A DNA stretch of 64,000 bases, taken from assembly GCA_963714205.1 (NCBI GenBank), contig CAVQNQ010000003.1, positions 698,999 to 762,998 of the forward strand, read 5' to 3'. The notes below the pieces were generated by a model. The model made no database searches, was not told the origin of the DNA, and saw only the letters and a list, made by a program, of their open reading frames with translations. The position numbers and the translations under genes were made by a program. Source of the DNA: CAVQNQ01 sp963714205 (GTDB lineage Bacteria > Acidobacteriota > Terriglobia > Bryobacterales > Bryobacteraceae). Every line of letters begins with the position of its first letter. The first letter of the stretch is position 1. Shown in pieces: positions 36,295-45,293 of the stretch.

Positions 36295-37789
36295 GCCGCT
36301 TCGCTCCGTTCTTGCGCTTCCCGCCGTTCTCCGATGCCGTCGCTTGTTCGTTCTTGATGCGCGCGAGCAGTTGTTCAGCGGTCTCGTACGACCGCCCCTC
36401 AGCCTTCGCCAGGTCCGCTTCGGTCGGGACGAGCTCGCCGCGGAACGCCTTCGCCAACACCGACCGCGTCAGACGATCGACCTGCGCCTTGGCCTTCTCG
36501 TATCTGGCCTGGAGACGATCGGCCAGCGCGAAGAGTTCTTTGACTCGTCGCGTGATTTCTCGTTGCTCCTCAATTGCGCAGAATGGTAGTTCGAAAGCTC
36601 CGAGCTTCTGTGCGTTGATATTTGATTGACTCACGCCGTCCGTCTTGACGTTCCGGCAGAATTCCTTTGCGTACGTCGTGTTCAGGCACAGGTTGAGGTA
36701 CTCGGGGTCGAGGTCCGGTTCGTGGTTCGCCCTGATAAGGTACCCTGCGAAGATCGCGGGACGCTCTCCCCGATAGATCGCGGTTTTGCCGACGAGTTCC
36801 GGGCTGTTCGTCCGGTTGAAGAGGACGGTTCTTGGGCGCAACGAGTACGACGCGATTTCGTCCGCGTCCGAGGTGTACACGAGGTCTGTCCAGTCGATCT
36901 TGCCGTCCTGGATGTTCCCCATGCGGAGGACAGGCACTTTCCCTGATGCCTGGGATTTTGCTGACGTGCCGTAATCGAACGACTGGCAGAGTTTGTTGAG
37001 TTTGACGTACCGCCATGCCTCTGGCAACTCATCGGAGTCATGCTCTTCCGCCTCTTCGTAGATCTCCTTGACTCGCTCTCTTTGTGCGGGTGTACTCGCG
37101 GCCCTTTCTCGCCGTTGGCGAATCCGCATTACCGTCGCTTCGATCTGTGCGAGGTCGGGATGTCGCTCACGCCAGTCTTCTGTGAGCCTGCCCGTGCACG
37201 CAGCGGCGAGTACCGCCTGTCGAAAGCGCTTAAGGATCGTCGGGATCTTGTCAAGCCGCTCCTGGGACGACCGGACTTTGGCGAGGAGCGCTTCGACCTG
37301 TAGGACTATACGACGTTGCTCGTCTACAGGGGCGATCTTCATCTTCACTGGCCTAAAATTCTTGGCCGAAATTCCGATGACCATGGTGCCTGTACTGCGT
37401 CCGGAAATCCTATCCTGGAATTCAGGCGACATGATTTGCAGCTTCAGAAATTGTGGGTCAAGAACGCGCGAATCGGTCCGAAGTATCATCAGCCTCTGCG
37501 CGACGCTGAAACGCGAGGTGGGAACCTCCGCGACTTCGCCCAGAGGTGCCTCAGTAGAAAACAGCAAGTCCCCAACATGGGGTATTCCTCTGGTCATGTA
37601 CCGGCGATAAACATCCTCAGAAACGTATCTCAGATTCTCCCAAACAACTTTGCCCCCCTTCAGGTTGGACGAGCGCAAATGTGGAATTCCGTTTGGGGAA
37701 TACGGTGGAGTCCTACCTCTGTAGTCAATGATCTCTACTGATCTCTCGACCGACACGGTGGCCCAACCCTCCGGCAACTCCTCGTTCAT
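36281..37789 (-). CDS. hsdS: Type I restriction-modification specificity subunit
   Basis: 502 residues with two target-recognition domains (about 1-190 and 245-440), each followed by a helical dimer arm, the second being FALADRLQARYEKAKAQVDRL. It recognises a split DNA sequence and binds HsdM and HsdR. The start overlaps the hsdM stop by 4 bases. The C-terminus is highly basic (KRKNGAKRHARR) and lies in the overlap with the following fusion gene. Confidence 0.9.
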   Translation of the reverse strand: MNEELPEGWATVSVERSVEIIDYRGRTPPYSPNGIPHLRSSNLKGGKVVWENLRYVSEDVYRRYMTRGIPHVGDLLFSTEAPLGEVAEVPTSRFSVAQRLMILRTDSRVLDPQFLKLQIMSPEFQDRISGRSTGTMVIGISAKNFRPVKMKIAPVDEQRRIVLQVEALLAKVRSSQERLDKIPTILKRFRQAVLAAACTGRLTEDWRERHPDLAQIEATVMRIRQRRERAASTPAQRERVKEIYEEAEEHDSDELPEAWRYVKLNKLCQSFDYGTSAKSQASGKVPVLRMGNIQDGKIDWTDLVYTSDADEIASYSLRPRTVLFNRTNSPELVGKTAIYRGERPAIFAGYLIRANHEPDLDPEYLNLCLNTTYAKEFCRNVKTDGVSQSNINAQKLGAFELPFCAIEEQREITRRVKELFALADRLQARYEKAKAQVDRLTRSVLAKAFRGELVPTEADLAKAEGRSYETAEQLLARIKNEQATASENGGKRKNGAKRHARR

Positions 37790-39237
37790 CGTTGGACGGC
37801 CTCTTCCTTCTCCAGGAGTTCGACGACATCTTTTAGATCATCGATGACTGCTTCGAGTTCGGTGATGGCTTCGCTTGCGAGGTCTTGTGGTTCTGGCAGG
37901 TCGCCGTTCTCTTCTAGTGATTCGTCTTTGAGCCAGGTGACATCGAGTTTGTAGTGTCGTTCTTTGATTGCGCTTAACGGGAACTTTCGGAATCGTCCTT
38001 CGTCGCCCTGATCTTTGCGTCTGGCGAGGCCGTTGGGGTCGTTGCCATAACACTTCTCGAACTCGGCGAAGTGCTCGGCGGAGAGCGGGCGGTCTTTCTT
38101 GGTGATGCCTGGGACGTTGCTGCGTGCGTCGTAGATCCAGACCTCTGTGGTTGGCATTCCTTTTTGGAGGAAGATCACGTTTGCTTTCACGCCCTGTGAG
38201 TATGGGGTGAAGGTGCCGCGCGGCAGCCGTAGGACGGTGTGGACGCGGCAGTCTTGCATGACGATTTCGAAGACCTCGCCGGCCTTGTCCTCAAACAAGC
38301 AGTTGTCGGGGAGCACAATCGCTGCCCGACCGCCAGGCTTGAGGATGTTAACGACGTGTTGGACGAAGTTGAGCTGTTTGTTGCTGGTCTCGATGGTGAA
38401 GTCTTCGCGCTCTGGTGCTTGGTTTGCTCCCTTTGTCCCGAAGGGTGGGTTCGTGAGGACGATGTCGTATCGTTCTCCTCGTTCTGGTTCGTAGATGGTG
38501 TCGCCGAGGTAGATGTGCGGCTCGACGCCGTGCAGGTAGAGGTTCATGAGCGCGAGTCGTCGGGGTCGCGCCACGAGTTCTTGTCCGTAGTACGTTTTCG
38601 TCCTGATGCGTTTCGCGTCCGCTCTATCAAATGCTCCTTTGCTTTCGTCGATGAGCCATTCGTACCCGGACACGAGGAAGCCGCCGGTGCCGCACGCGGG
38701 GTCCATGATGCGGAAGTCGTTCTTCCCGCGCGGGTCGGGCTTCATCACCCGGCAAATTGATTCGATCAACCGTCGTGGTGTGAAGTATTGTCCAGCTCCT
38801 TTCTTGCCTTCGCTTGCGGCCTTCTCTAGGAGCCCTTCGAATGCTGCGCCTTTGACGTCGACGTCCATGGCGCTCCATTCTTCATCGTCGATGAGGCCGA
38901 CGAGCTTCTTCAGGTTCACGGGGTTGTTGAAGCGCGACGTTGCTTGCGTGAAGATTTCGCCTAACAATCCTTCTTGTCGCCCGAGGACGCGAAGCACCTC
39001 GGCGTAGTGGTCGGTGAGCGGCGTGCCTGATCGCGACTCCAGGCTCGTCCAACTGCAGTCCGTGGTGTGTTTTCCTTTCTCGTCCGTCCAGGGGATCTTG
39101 GTGAGGTCGATCTCGCGCTCGTCCGCCATCTTCAAGAACAGCAAGTAGGTGAGTTGTTCGATGTAGTCGCCGTAGTCGACACCGTCGTGCCGGAGGGTGT
39201 GGCAGAACCCCCATAACTTCTGGACGATATCACTCAT
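37786..39237 (-). CDS. hsdM: Type I restriction-modification methylase subunit
   Basis: 483 residues. The helical N-terminal domain (IVQKLWGFCHTLRHDGVDYG) is followed by the methylase domain with SAM motif I MDPACGTGGFLVSG near residue 180 and catalytic motif IV TNPPFG near 262, which methylates adenine N6. The C-terminus is a helix that contacts HsdS. The start overlaps the hsdR stop by 4 bases, so hsdR-hsdM-hsdS and the fusion gene form one operon. All key motifs are intact. Confidence 0.93.
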   Translation of the reverse strand: MSDIVQKLWGFCHTLRHDGVDYGDYIEQLTYLLFLKMADEREIDLTKIPWTDEKGKHTTDCSWTSLESRSGTPLTDHYAEVLRVLGRQEGLLGEIFTQATSRFNNPVNLKKLVGLIDDEEWSAMDVDVKGAAFEGLLEKAASEGKKGAGQYFTPRRLIESICRVMKPDPRGKNDFRIMDPACGTGGFLVSGYEWLIDESKGAFDRADAKRIRTKTYYGQELVARPRRLALMNLYLHGVEPHIYLGDTIYEPERGERYDIVLTNPPFGTKGANQAPEREDFTIETSNKQLNFVQHVVNILKPGGRAAIVLPDNCLFEDKAGEVFEIVMQDCRVHTVLRLPRGTFTPYSQGVKANVIFLQKGMPTTEVWIYDARSNVPGITKKDRPLSAEHFAEFEKCYGNDPNGLARRKDQGDEGRFRKFPLSAIKERHYKLDVTWLKDESLEENGDLPEPQDLASEAITELEAVIDDLKDVVELLEKEEAVQR

Positions 39238-41921
39238 GCAGCAATCACCATGTTCAGTTCTTTCAGCAATGCGGGAAGCTCTTTCTTAAAGGCGTTGTTG
39301 GCGCGGTTCCATCCGCCGTGGCGTGCGAAGACGGGCATGTTGTCGAAGTCCTCTTCGTCGATGCTGAGGTTCTCCTGCAGGTGCGTCCTGATGCGGTCAA
39401 GCCACGCCCCTTGCTCATCCGTGAAGGATCGTCCGCGCGTGAGCGTCGTGAGTGCTTGGTCGACGCGCTCGCTTGCGCTTAACAGTGGGCTGGTGTTGTT
39501 CGCGGCGTGTTTGACCATGCTGATGATGTCCGCCAGCGCTTTCTTGTGCGTTACCTCGTGCGCGCGTTGCAGGTTCTCCACCGTGAATCGCTGGGGCGCG
39601 GCAGCGAGCTTATCGCGCAAATCATGCAAGACGTTCGGGTTCCATTCCTGCGGTCGCTTGAGGAGGATGCTGATCGCATCGATATCCGCCTGGTGTTCTT
39701 CGACGAAAGTGGTGAAGGCGGTGAGGTAGTCGTCGGGCTTGTACTCTACCCCGTCGTTTCCGCGCACCAGCCACTGGCTACTCACCTCGTCTTGTACGGT
39801 GTGCGCGACGAGGAAGACCTTGGGCTTGCGCTCGTAGTTCAATAGCAGGTCCTGGAACGCTTTGTCCCGCAGGAGTGTCATGGCGTTGCCAAAAGCCTGC
39901 TGCAACACGCCAGGCAAGAGTCGTGCGTATCGTGCCATGTCGCCGTCGGGAACATACCCGGCAAATGCCGCGCGCGCGTTCCCACTCATCTCCTTGTCGA
40001 TACGCTGCAGGCGCTTCACGAGGCAGGTGGTGTTGTACGCTCGGTCCTTGTTCTGCCAGATCGCCTCGATAATCTCGCCAATCGTTCGGGTGGGTGGGAC
40101 CGGTGCGTCAGCGGTGATTGCTGTTGATTTCTTGAAGTACTCCAGGAGCGTGCCGTTGAAGCAGTCCACGACGACGAAGTGACTCTTGTCCGTGTACTTT
40201 TCGCCTTTGCGTGTGCCGCGACCGAGCATCTGCTCAAACAAGATGCGACTCTTCACGGGTCGCAGGAACACGATGAACTCCAAATCCGGGATGTCCACGC
40301 CCGTGCTGAGCATATCGACGGTCACAACTATCGACGGTTGCGGTCGGTTCCTGAACTCCCTGATGCGCTGGAGTGGTCGGTCCACGGTGGGGCTCCCGGT
40401 GATTTTGGCGACGAAGCTTTCGCCGCGACCGAAGATGTCGCGTGCGAGGTCAACGAGCTGGTCAGCGTGCGATGTATGCGGGAGGTCGTTCGTCGCAAAG
40501 ATGAGCGTCTTCGGGAATCGCCCGTAGCGTTCCTCGTGCTCCAGGCAGTACGTCTTGAGCTCTTCAAGGATCTTCTTGTTCGAGTCTGGTGCCGTGATCT
40601 CTCGTTCAATCGTGCTTGTATCGAATTGTCGCTCGTCCTCCAGGACGTCCATGGTCTTGGCGCCGCTCTCGGGGTTCACGAGGCCGACCTCTTCGCCCTC
40701 GTGCAGGAAGACGCCCTTCATGCGTACCCTGCTGTCGATGGTGATGACGTCGTAGTCGACGAGGTACCCGTCGCTTACGGCTTGTCGGTAGTCGTATCGG
40801 TACACGATGTCTTTGAAGTACGACGTGGTGTGCGCTGCCGGCGTCGCGGTGAGGCCGATCTTGATCGCGTCGAAGTGGTCGAGGACCCGTCGCCAGATCG
40901 CAACCTCGCTGCTCGTGTACCCTCGGTGGCACTCGTCAGCGACGATCAGGTCAAACGCGTGTACCGGAATGTCGAGTTGCTCGGCGTCATCGTCGATGGT
41001 CTCGTCGCCGAGGCCGAAGACTGCTTGCCCGCCGAAGAGGTTGATGGTCATGCGCTGAATCGTCGATACATACACGAACGCGCTCCCCGGTTTTGGATCG
41101 GTCAGGTACGACTTCGGCAAGACTTTGGGGTCGAACTTCTCCTCAACGTCGTCTTTCTGGAAGCGCTGGCTGTACACCTCGTAGACCTTGTCAAACTTGA
41201 GACCGGCCTCAGCGTCGAAACTCCCGAACGCGCGTACGGCCTGTGCTGCGAGCGCCCGGCGGTCGACGAGGAACAACACGCGTCGCGCCACACCACTTTT
41301 CATGAGCCGATAGATCTCATTCACAAGCGTGAACGTCTTCCCGGTCCCGGTTGCCATCGCCACGAGCATGTGCCGTTTGCGTGCAACCAGCGCTTCCTCG
41401 ATGGCCTTGCTCGCCGCTCCCTGGTATGGTCGCAGGCGTGCATTCGCCTGTGGCAAGGACAAGACCGCATCCTCCGCAGCGCCAACGTCACGACCGAGTT
41501 GCTCACGCAAGGCGTCGGGCGTGTGGAAGTGCGCGATCTGGCGCGACCGGTTCCGGTCGTCCCGGACGTCGTGATGCCAGATCACTTCGCCATTCGTCGA
41601 GTACAGGAAGGGTACGCCGAACTCGCCCCAGGATTCACCCTGGTGCATGCCTCGTGCGTACCGCTCCGCCTGGGACAAGACGTTCTGTGGTCCGAGCGTG
41701 AGCTTCTTCGCCTCAACAATGCCAACGACGCTGGCATCCATGACGAGCGCGTAGTCAGCCGGACCATTGGCCGTCGGGTACTCCTCAACCGCGCAACCTT
41801 CAAGCGCCGAGAGCGGCTTCTCTCGATGTGGCGTAACGCGCCAACCAGCAGCTCGCAGTGCTTTGTCGACGAGCTCTTTGCGCGTCGCCCATTCCGAATC
41901 CGCAGCAGTACGCAACGCCAT
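39234..41921 (-). CDS. hsdR: Type I restriction enzyme motor/nuclease subunit
   Basis: 895 residues. The N-terminal nuclease (about 20-90) has DYALV and then GIVEAKK, the D-ExK pattern. The SF2 translocase has motif I VAMATGTGKTFT (near 192), motif II IVADECHRGY (near 335), motif III LTATPAAHT and motif VI QMLGRGTRKG (near 575). The C-terminal helical domain is present. It is intact and first in the operon, driven by the TATA box at 41960-41968. The enzyme cuts unmethylated DNA after translocation. Confidence 0.93.
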   Translation of the reverse strand: MALRTAADSEWATRKELVDKALRAAGWRVTPHREKPLSALEGCAVEEYPTANGPADYALVMDASVVGIVEAKKLTLGPQNVLSQAERYARGMHQGESWGEFGVPFLYSTNGEVIWHHDVRDDRNRSRQIAHFHTPDALREQLGRDVGAAEDAVLSLPQANARLRPYQGAASKAIEEALVARKRHMLVAMATGTGKTFTLVNEIYRLMKSGVARRVLFLVDRRALAAQAVRAFGSFDAEAGLKFDKVYEVYSQRFQKDDVEEKFDPKVLPKSYLTDPKPGSAFVYVSTIQRMTINLFGGQAVFGLGDETIDDDAEQLDIPVHAFDLIVADECHRGYTSSEVAIWRRVLDHFDAIKIGLTATPAAHTTSYFKDIVYRYDYRQAVSDGYLVDYDVITIDSRVRMKGVFLHEGEEVGLVNPESGAKTMDVLEDERQFDTSTIEREITAPDSNKKILEELKTYCLEHEERYGRFPKTLIFATNDLPHTSHADQLVDLARDIFGRGESFVAKITGSPTVDRPLQRIREFRNRPQPSIVVTVDMLSTGVDIPDLEFIVFLRPVKSRILFEQMLGRGTRKGEKYTDKSHFVVVDCFNGTLLEYFKKSTAITADAPVPPTRTIGEIIEAIWQNKDRAYNTTCLVKRLQRIDKEMSGNARAAFAGYVPDGDMARYARLLPGVLQQAFGNAMTLLRDKAFQDLLLNYERKPKVFLVAHTVQDEVSSQWLVRGNDGVEYKPDDYLTAFTTFVEEHQADIDAISILLKRPQEWNPNVLHDLRDKLAAAPQRFTVENLQRAHEVTHKKALADIISMVKHAANNTSPLLSASERVDQALTTLTRGRSFTDEQGAWLDRIRTHLQENLSIDEEDFDNMPVFARHGGWNRANNAFKKELPALLKELNMVIAA

Positions 41922-42228
41922 GGTGCCCGTCCTTCAAGAACAAGAGAGGGATGTCCTAGTTTAAAAAGCAAGTATATCGCCTGGCAGCACAGGGCGCATT
42001 GTGTCGACGCGCCAACCAAGCCTAACACCAACCCCCCAAAAAGAGCGCGCGTCCTTCATGAGCGCGTCCTCGCTATTTGCGTCCAACAAACCAGACCGGG
42101 GGGTAACCACAGGAGTGAGGTCCTTGGGGTGAGCAGCGTGTTCTTGACCGGGTGCACCAAAAACGAAGCGAAAATCACTTAAATCCGTCACGCTCACAAC
42201 AGGCGAAAGAGGGGGCGTGGTTCCCGTA
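41922..42228. other. Intergenic region between divergent genes
   Basis: 307 bases holding the hsd promoter and, near 42,176-42,186, a TATA-like CACTTAAATCC for the small membrane protein. No further gene is supported. Confidence 0.4.
41960..41968 (-). promoter_or_regulatory. Archaeal TATA box for the hsd operon
   Basis: On the minus strand the box reads CTTTTTAAA about 40 bases before the hsdR ATG (41921), typical archaeal promoter spacing for a short leader. Confidence 0.55.
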
Positions 42229-42327
42229 ATGACAAAACAAGGAATGACCAAGGAGCAGACCATGATGGTCATGACCGTCGTGCTCATCGCCCTGTTCTTC
42301 CTGGTGCTCTGGCTCGCGTACCGGTAA
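42229..42327 (+). CDS. 32-residue single-span membrane protein
   Basis: ATG 42229 begins a polar head (MTKQGMTKEQTMMVMT) followed by one membrane helix (VVLIALFFLVLWLAYR). A TATA-like CACTTAAATCC lies about 45 bases upstream. No family can be judged at this length. Confidence 0.45.
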   Translation: MTKQGMTKEQTMMVMTVVLIALFFLVLWLAYR

Positions 42328-42458
42328 GGGAAGTGCTTTCTCGATCTTCACTCTGTTTGGCGTCCCCGCGACGCTTTGGGTGCCCGGATTGCTCTGGACA
42401 CGCATTCCTGTAACGCCGGGAGTCATCAGGTCTGGTACGACTCCCCTTCTGGGCGCGT

Positions 42459-42776
42459 TCAGGCTGACGCGACGTGGTACGCGCTGCTACCGTCCTCGCG
42501 CGTGAACCGCTGGACCACTATCACGAGCTTCTTGCGGAGGGTACCGCTGATGAAGCCGCGCACGCTGTGTGCTTGCCATCCCGTGGCGCTCATCAGTTGG
42601 TCGAGTGTTGCTCCCTCCTCGCGCTTTAGGAGCGCGAGCACGGTGTCTTTCTTCGTGGCAGGACCGGGTTGTTGTTTCGTCGGAGCTGTCGGGGTCGTTG
42701 CTGCGCGTGCTGTGCTGGGTTTTGCCTTGTGGGTCGTCGCTTTCCTTTTTGCGGTCGCCTTGGTCTTCTTGGTCAT
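42459..42776 (-). CDS. DUF3489 domain protein
   Basis: 105 residues. The N-terminal 45 residues are rich in Lys, Ala and Thr like a DNA-binding tail. Residues about 46-105 are DUF3489 (TVLALLKREEGATLDQLM, ATGWQAHSVRGFISGTL), a winged-helix-like fold. The family is mostly known from bacteria and their mobile elements, so transfer into this archaeal element is likely. A TATA-like ATATTAAA lies about 100 bases upstream on this strand, implying a leader of about 75 bases. Confidence 0.75.
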   Translation of the reverse strand: MTKKTKATAKRKATTHKAKPSTARAATTPTAPTKQQPGPATKKDTVLALLKREEGATLDQLMSATGWQAHSVRGFISGTLRKKLVIVVQRFTREDGSSAYHVASA

Positions 42777-42990
42777 GTTGTTCTCGGGGCTCCTTTTTCC
42801 TGGTTGTTGAATTCTTCGCTTGGTTTCTGGTCGGTGCGCAAGTACTTTCTTGGGAAGAAGAAAAGAAAGGACGTCCGGCAGTTTAATATACGAGCTTTGC
42901 GCTTCTGGCGGTCAAGCTCGTGGCGGTGCTATAGGAGGTTTCGTTCGACACCCATTGTTGGAGCGGTTCCCATTCACACTACGGCATTGG

Positions 42991-43188
42991 TCACGAGCCC
43001 TCTCTTTCGATGAACTCGTCGATGGTTCGCTGCACGGAACCGCCGGGCTCTTTTTCCTGGATGGCGTAGCCGAGTGGCTCCTGCCCGGCGTACACGTACA
43101 GGGTGTTCCCCCGGACGCGCGCGTAGAGGTCGTTGTTCGTTGTCCTGCCCAGTGGCAGGCGGTACTCGTTGTTGTGGTGGTATTCCAT
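42991..43188 (-). CDS. Small hypothetical protein
   Basis: 65 residues from ATG 43188 (a TTG start at 43197 is possible). The sequence MEYHHNNEYRLPLGRTTNND, GNTLYVYAGQEPLGYAIQEK and IDEFIEREG suggests a small beta-rich fold with a C-terminal helix. No family recognised. A weak TATA-like AAACAAATA lies about 50 bases upstream. Confidence 0.5.
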   Translation of the reverse strand: MEYHHNNEYRLPLGRTTNNDLYARVRGNTLYVYAGQEPLGYAIQEKEPGGSVQRTIDEFIEREGS

Positions 43189-43329
43189 TGGTGTCAATCA
43201 CCCCCCGGTGCTTGTTACCACCAGGTAGTGAGTACAAGTATTTGTTTGGCGCGTGACAGAACAACGAATTAATTTCTATATGGACAGCATTGTTGCTGTT
43301 CGGCACGACTCCGCCAGAAGGACCAAACA

Positions 43330-43338
43330 CTTATAAGA
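43330..43338 (+). promoter_or_regulatory. Archaeal TATA box
   Basis: CTTATAAGA ends 23 bases before the ATG at 43361, so the transcript should start almost at the codon. This decides the start against an earlier GTG at 43343. Confidence 0.6.
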
Positions 43339-43360
43339 AACCGTGATAACTCACTACTGC

Positions 43361-43603
43361 ATGCCAATCGTGACCATTCATGACCAACCAGGTACGCCAC
43401 CCCGGTGCGGGCCAGCCCGATCCTGCAACGCAATGACCGATGACGCGGCCACGTGCCAACTCCCCGAGGGTCACCAGTGCATGCACCGGCACTCTGCCGA
43501 GGACGGCGAGTACCGCTGGCGGAACAACAGCGCGAGCATACCGTACGGCAGGCATGCCTGTGATGCTTGCCCGCACGACGAATCCTGTCCGCACCGATTC
43601 TAG
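43361..43603 (+). CDS. Small Cys/His-rich protein, probably zinc-binding
   Basis: 80 residues with seven Cys and several His spaced as possible metal sites (PPRCGPARSCNAM, ATCQLPEGHQCMHRH, HACDACPHDESCPH). This recalls small treble-clef or ring-type zinc modules but fits no family I can name. Leaderless start from the TATA box at 43330. A regulatory or DNA-binding role is possible. Confidence 0.55.
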   Translation: MPIVTIHDQPGTPPRCGPARSCNAMTDDAATCQLPEGHQCMHRHSAEDGEYRWRNNSASIPYGRHACDACPHDESCPHRF

Positions 43604-43692
43604 GCACAATGGCTCAGACGTTCTTTCTGCTGGACTTACTCTTTGTTCTGGGGGATTGTTCTTGTTGAAGAAAGGATGCCAACCATCAAGTC

Positions 43693-44334
43693 ATGAAGCG
43701 AATCCTGATCATCACCATCGCGCTCGGTCTCACCGTCCTGGTCGGGCGCGCAGTCTTTACGCCGAGCGTGCGCGCTCAGTCCGTCGAGCGCGCGGAGCGT
43801 GACCTCACGAGCACCGAGCAGGGACTCCGTGAGGCGGCAAGCACGACCAACCGCGACGCCAAGGCATTACAAGAACACCTCGCGACGAGCGACGCCCAGA
43901 ACGACACCTTGCAAGGCGACGTCAAGGAGTTCCTCAAGACCACCAAGCGCCTCGCCGCACTCCGTGACGAACTACGACAGGACATCAATGAGCTTGACGC
44001 CGCAACGAACCGCACCATCGCACAGTTCGACCAAGAGCGCGACATGATCACTGACCCCGTCACCAAAAACGCCATGACCGCCCTGCGAACAACAGCACGC
44101 CAAGAAGCCAACGACCGACGCAACGACGCACGAGCAGCCCTATCCCAGCTCGACCGCGTGCTGCGTCAGGGCAATGACGTCGCCCACGCCGCCAAGTGCG
44201 TCATGCTCGCCGACGAACTCCACACGAGCACAGCAAGAATCGACGACGAACGACGACGCGCCACCGAAGAAGCCAACAGCTACACCACCATGACCAACGA
44301 CCTCCTCACCAAGCTCACCACGACACCAGAATAA
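43693..44334 (+). CDS. Exported coiled-coil protein
   Basis: 213 residues. A signal peptide (ILIITIALGLTVLVGRAVF, cleavage near VRAQS) is followed by an almost entirely helical mature part with heptad patterns (about 35-125 and 140-205), rich in Asp, Arg, Thr and Ala. No catalytic motif. It could be a periplasm-like or cell-surface structural protein. No family recognised. Confidence 0.6.
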   Translation: MKRILIITIALGLTVLVGRAVFTPSVRAQSVERAERDLTSTEQGLREAASTTNRDAKALQEHLATSDAQNDTLQGDVKEFLKTTKRLAALRDELRQDINELDAATNRTIAQFDQERDMITDPVTKNAMTALRTTARQEANDRRNDARAALSQLDRVLRQGNDVAHAAKCVMLADELHTSTARIDDERRRATEEANSYTTMTNDLLTKLTTTPE

Positions 44335-44428
44335 GGAGGGAGCGACGACGAGAGCCACAATACGACTCTACAGTCCCCCAAGGAGAATCAATGCTCGCTT
44401 CGGGGATGTCTTCTGGTAACGCCGAAGC

Positions 44429-44453
44429 CCCCCGCCGACGGGACTGGCGGGGG
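44429..44453. terminator. Strong GC hairpin
   Basis: CCCCCGCC (44429-44436) pairs perfectly with GGCGGGGG (44446-44453), about 95 bases after the stop of the coiled-coil gene. A short T pair follows. It may end that transcript or form part of the leader of the next gene. Confidence 0.45.
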
Positions 44454-44486
44454 TTCGCTCGTCGATTGTCACGCAGTGCAGCAACG

Positions 44487-44495
44487 CATAAATAC
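44487..44495 (+). promoter_or_regulatory. Archaeal TATA box
   Basis: CATAAATAC, upstream of the first Tfx-like gene (start 44646), implying a leader of roughly 125 bases if that start is right. Confidence 0.45.
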
Positions 44496-44645
44496 TCCGT
44501 TGCACGTGACACGCCCGATGGGTGTTACAGTCATGCGCCTCTCGCGTCACGCCGCCCCCCGCACTTCCACCATGAAACACGCCTGCCGCAGCACCCAAGT
44601 GACGAACAATCCGCACCATCACGACGGCACCAGGGTGGTGCGCCC

Positions 44646-44867
44646 ATGATTACTGATCGCGAACGCTCAATCTTGGAGCGGCGGGCGCGCGGCGACACGC
44701 AAGCAGAAGTCGCCACGGCACTCAACATCTCCCAGTCCGTCGTGTGCCGAGTAGAACGACGAGCGTACAAGAAACTTCTCGACGCGCAAGCAGTCATCAA
44801 CACCATGAAGGAACTCAACGTGGACGTGACACCGCGCACCAAGCGCGGCTATACACCCAAGCGATAG
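44646..44867 (+). CDS. Tfx-like HTH regulator 1
   Basis: 73 residues. ITDRERSILERRARGDTQAE and ATALNISQSVVCRVERRAYK form a helix-turn-helix like archaeal Tfx, a small transcription factor first found in methanogens. The start is supported by GGTGGTG about 9 bases upstream. A longer reading from ATG 44391, behind a good AAGGAG site, is in frame but adds residues that do not look natural. Sequence similarity to the regulator at 45060 indicates a tandem pair. Confidence 0.7.
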   Translation: MITDRERSILERRARGDTQAEVATALNISQSVVCRVERRAYKKLLDAQAVINTMKELNVDVTPRTKRGYTPKR

Positions 44868-44942
44868 ACGCGCAACCCCCCACTCGACGGCAAAACGACT
44901 CTAGCCCGGAACAAGAAAACACCCGCGAGATAACCGATAGTG

Positions 44943-45029
44943 GTTATGTAACTCCTATGGTTGATAGTCGTTCAATGCTTCAAATAGTGAACAGTCGTTA
45001 CATAGCCCCTTTCTGGGAAGGTTTTTAAA
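44943..45029 (+). promoter_or_regulatory. Operator-like repeats and TATA box of surface-protein operon
   Basis: GTTATGTAAC (44943-44952) and GTTACATAGC (44997-45006) are near-inverted copies of each other, and GTTC...GAAC (44970 and 44989) form a pair between them. TTTTTAAA at 45022-45029 is a TATA box 31-38 bases before the Tfx-like ATG at 45060. The layout suggests binding of a dimeric regulator just upstream of the TATA box, probably one of the two Tfx-like proteins. Confidence 0.5.
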
Positions 45030-45059
45030 CCCCGCGTGTCAGGAACTCCCTGTTGCAGC

Positions 45060-45293
45060 ATGTTCACGCAGAAGGAGTTCGAGGTCCTCTCCCGTCGAGC
45101 GCGCGGGGAAACCCAAGCCGTCATCGCGCAAGCACTGGGGGTCACCCAGCCCGCGGTGAGCAAGCTGGAGCGCAACGCGCAGCGAAAAGTCCTCGACGCA
45201 CAAGCAACCCTTGCGCTCGCACAAAAGACCGGCGCCACCATCAAGGATGATGCAACCGGGCGCCACGTCAAGTACCGGGGTGAGGACCGATGA
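45060..45293 (+). CDS. Tfx-like HTH regulator 2, first gene of surface operon
   Basis: 77 residues. TQKEFEVLSRRARGETQAVI and ALGVTQPAVSKLERNAQRK form the helix-turn-helix, similar to the regulator at 44646. The ATG at 45060 fits the TATA box 31 bases upstream; an in-frame GTG at 45036 would precede the expected transcript start. Its stop overlaps the next start (ATGA), so the regulator and two giant surface-protein genes form one operon that it may control. Confidence 0.7.
   Translation: MFTQKEFEVLSRRARGETQAVIAQALGVTQPAVSKLERNAQRKVLDAQATLALAQKTGATIKDDATGRHVKYRGEDR

Noticed and set aside
43343..43360. Earlier GTG start for the Cys-rich protein
   Set aside because: It lies 5 bases after the TATA box, upstream of the expected transcript start.
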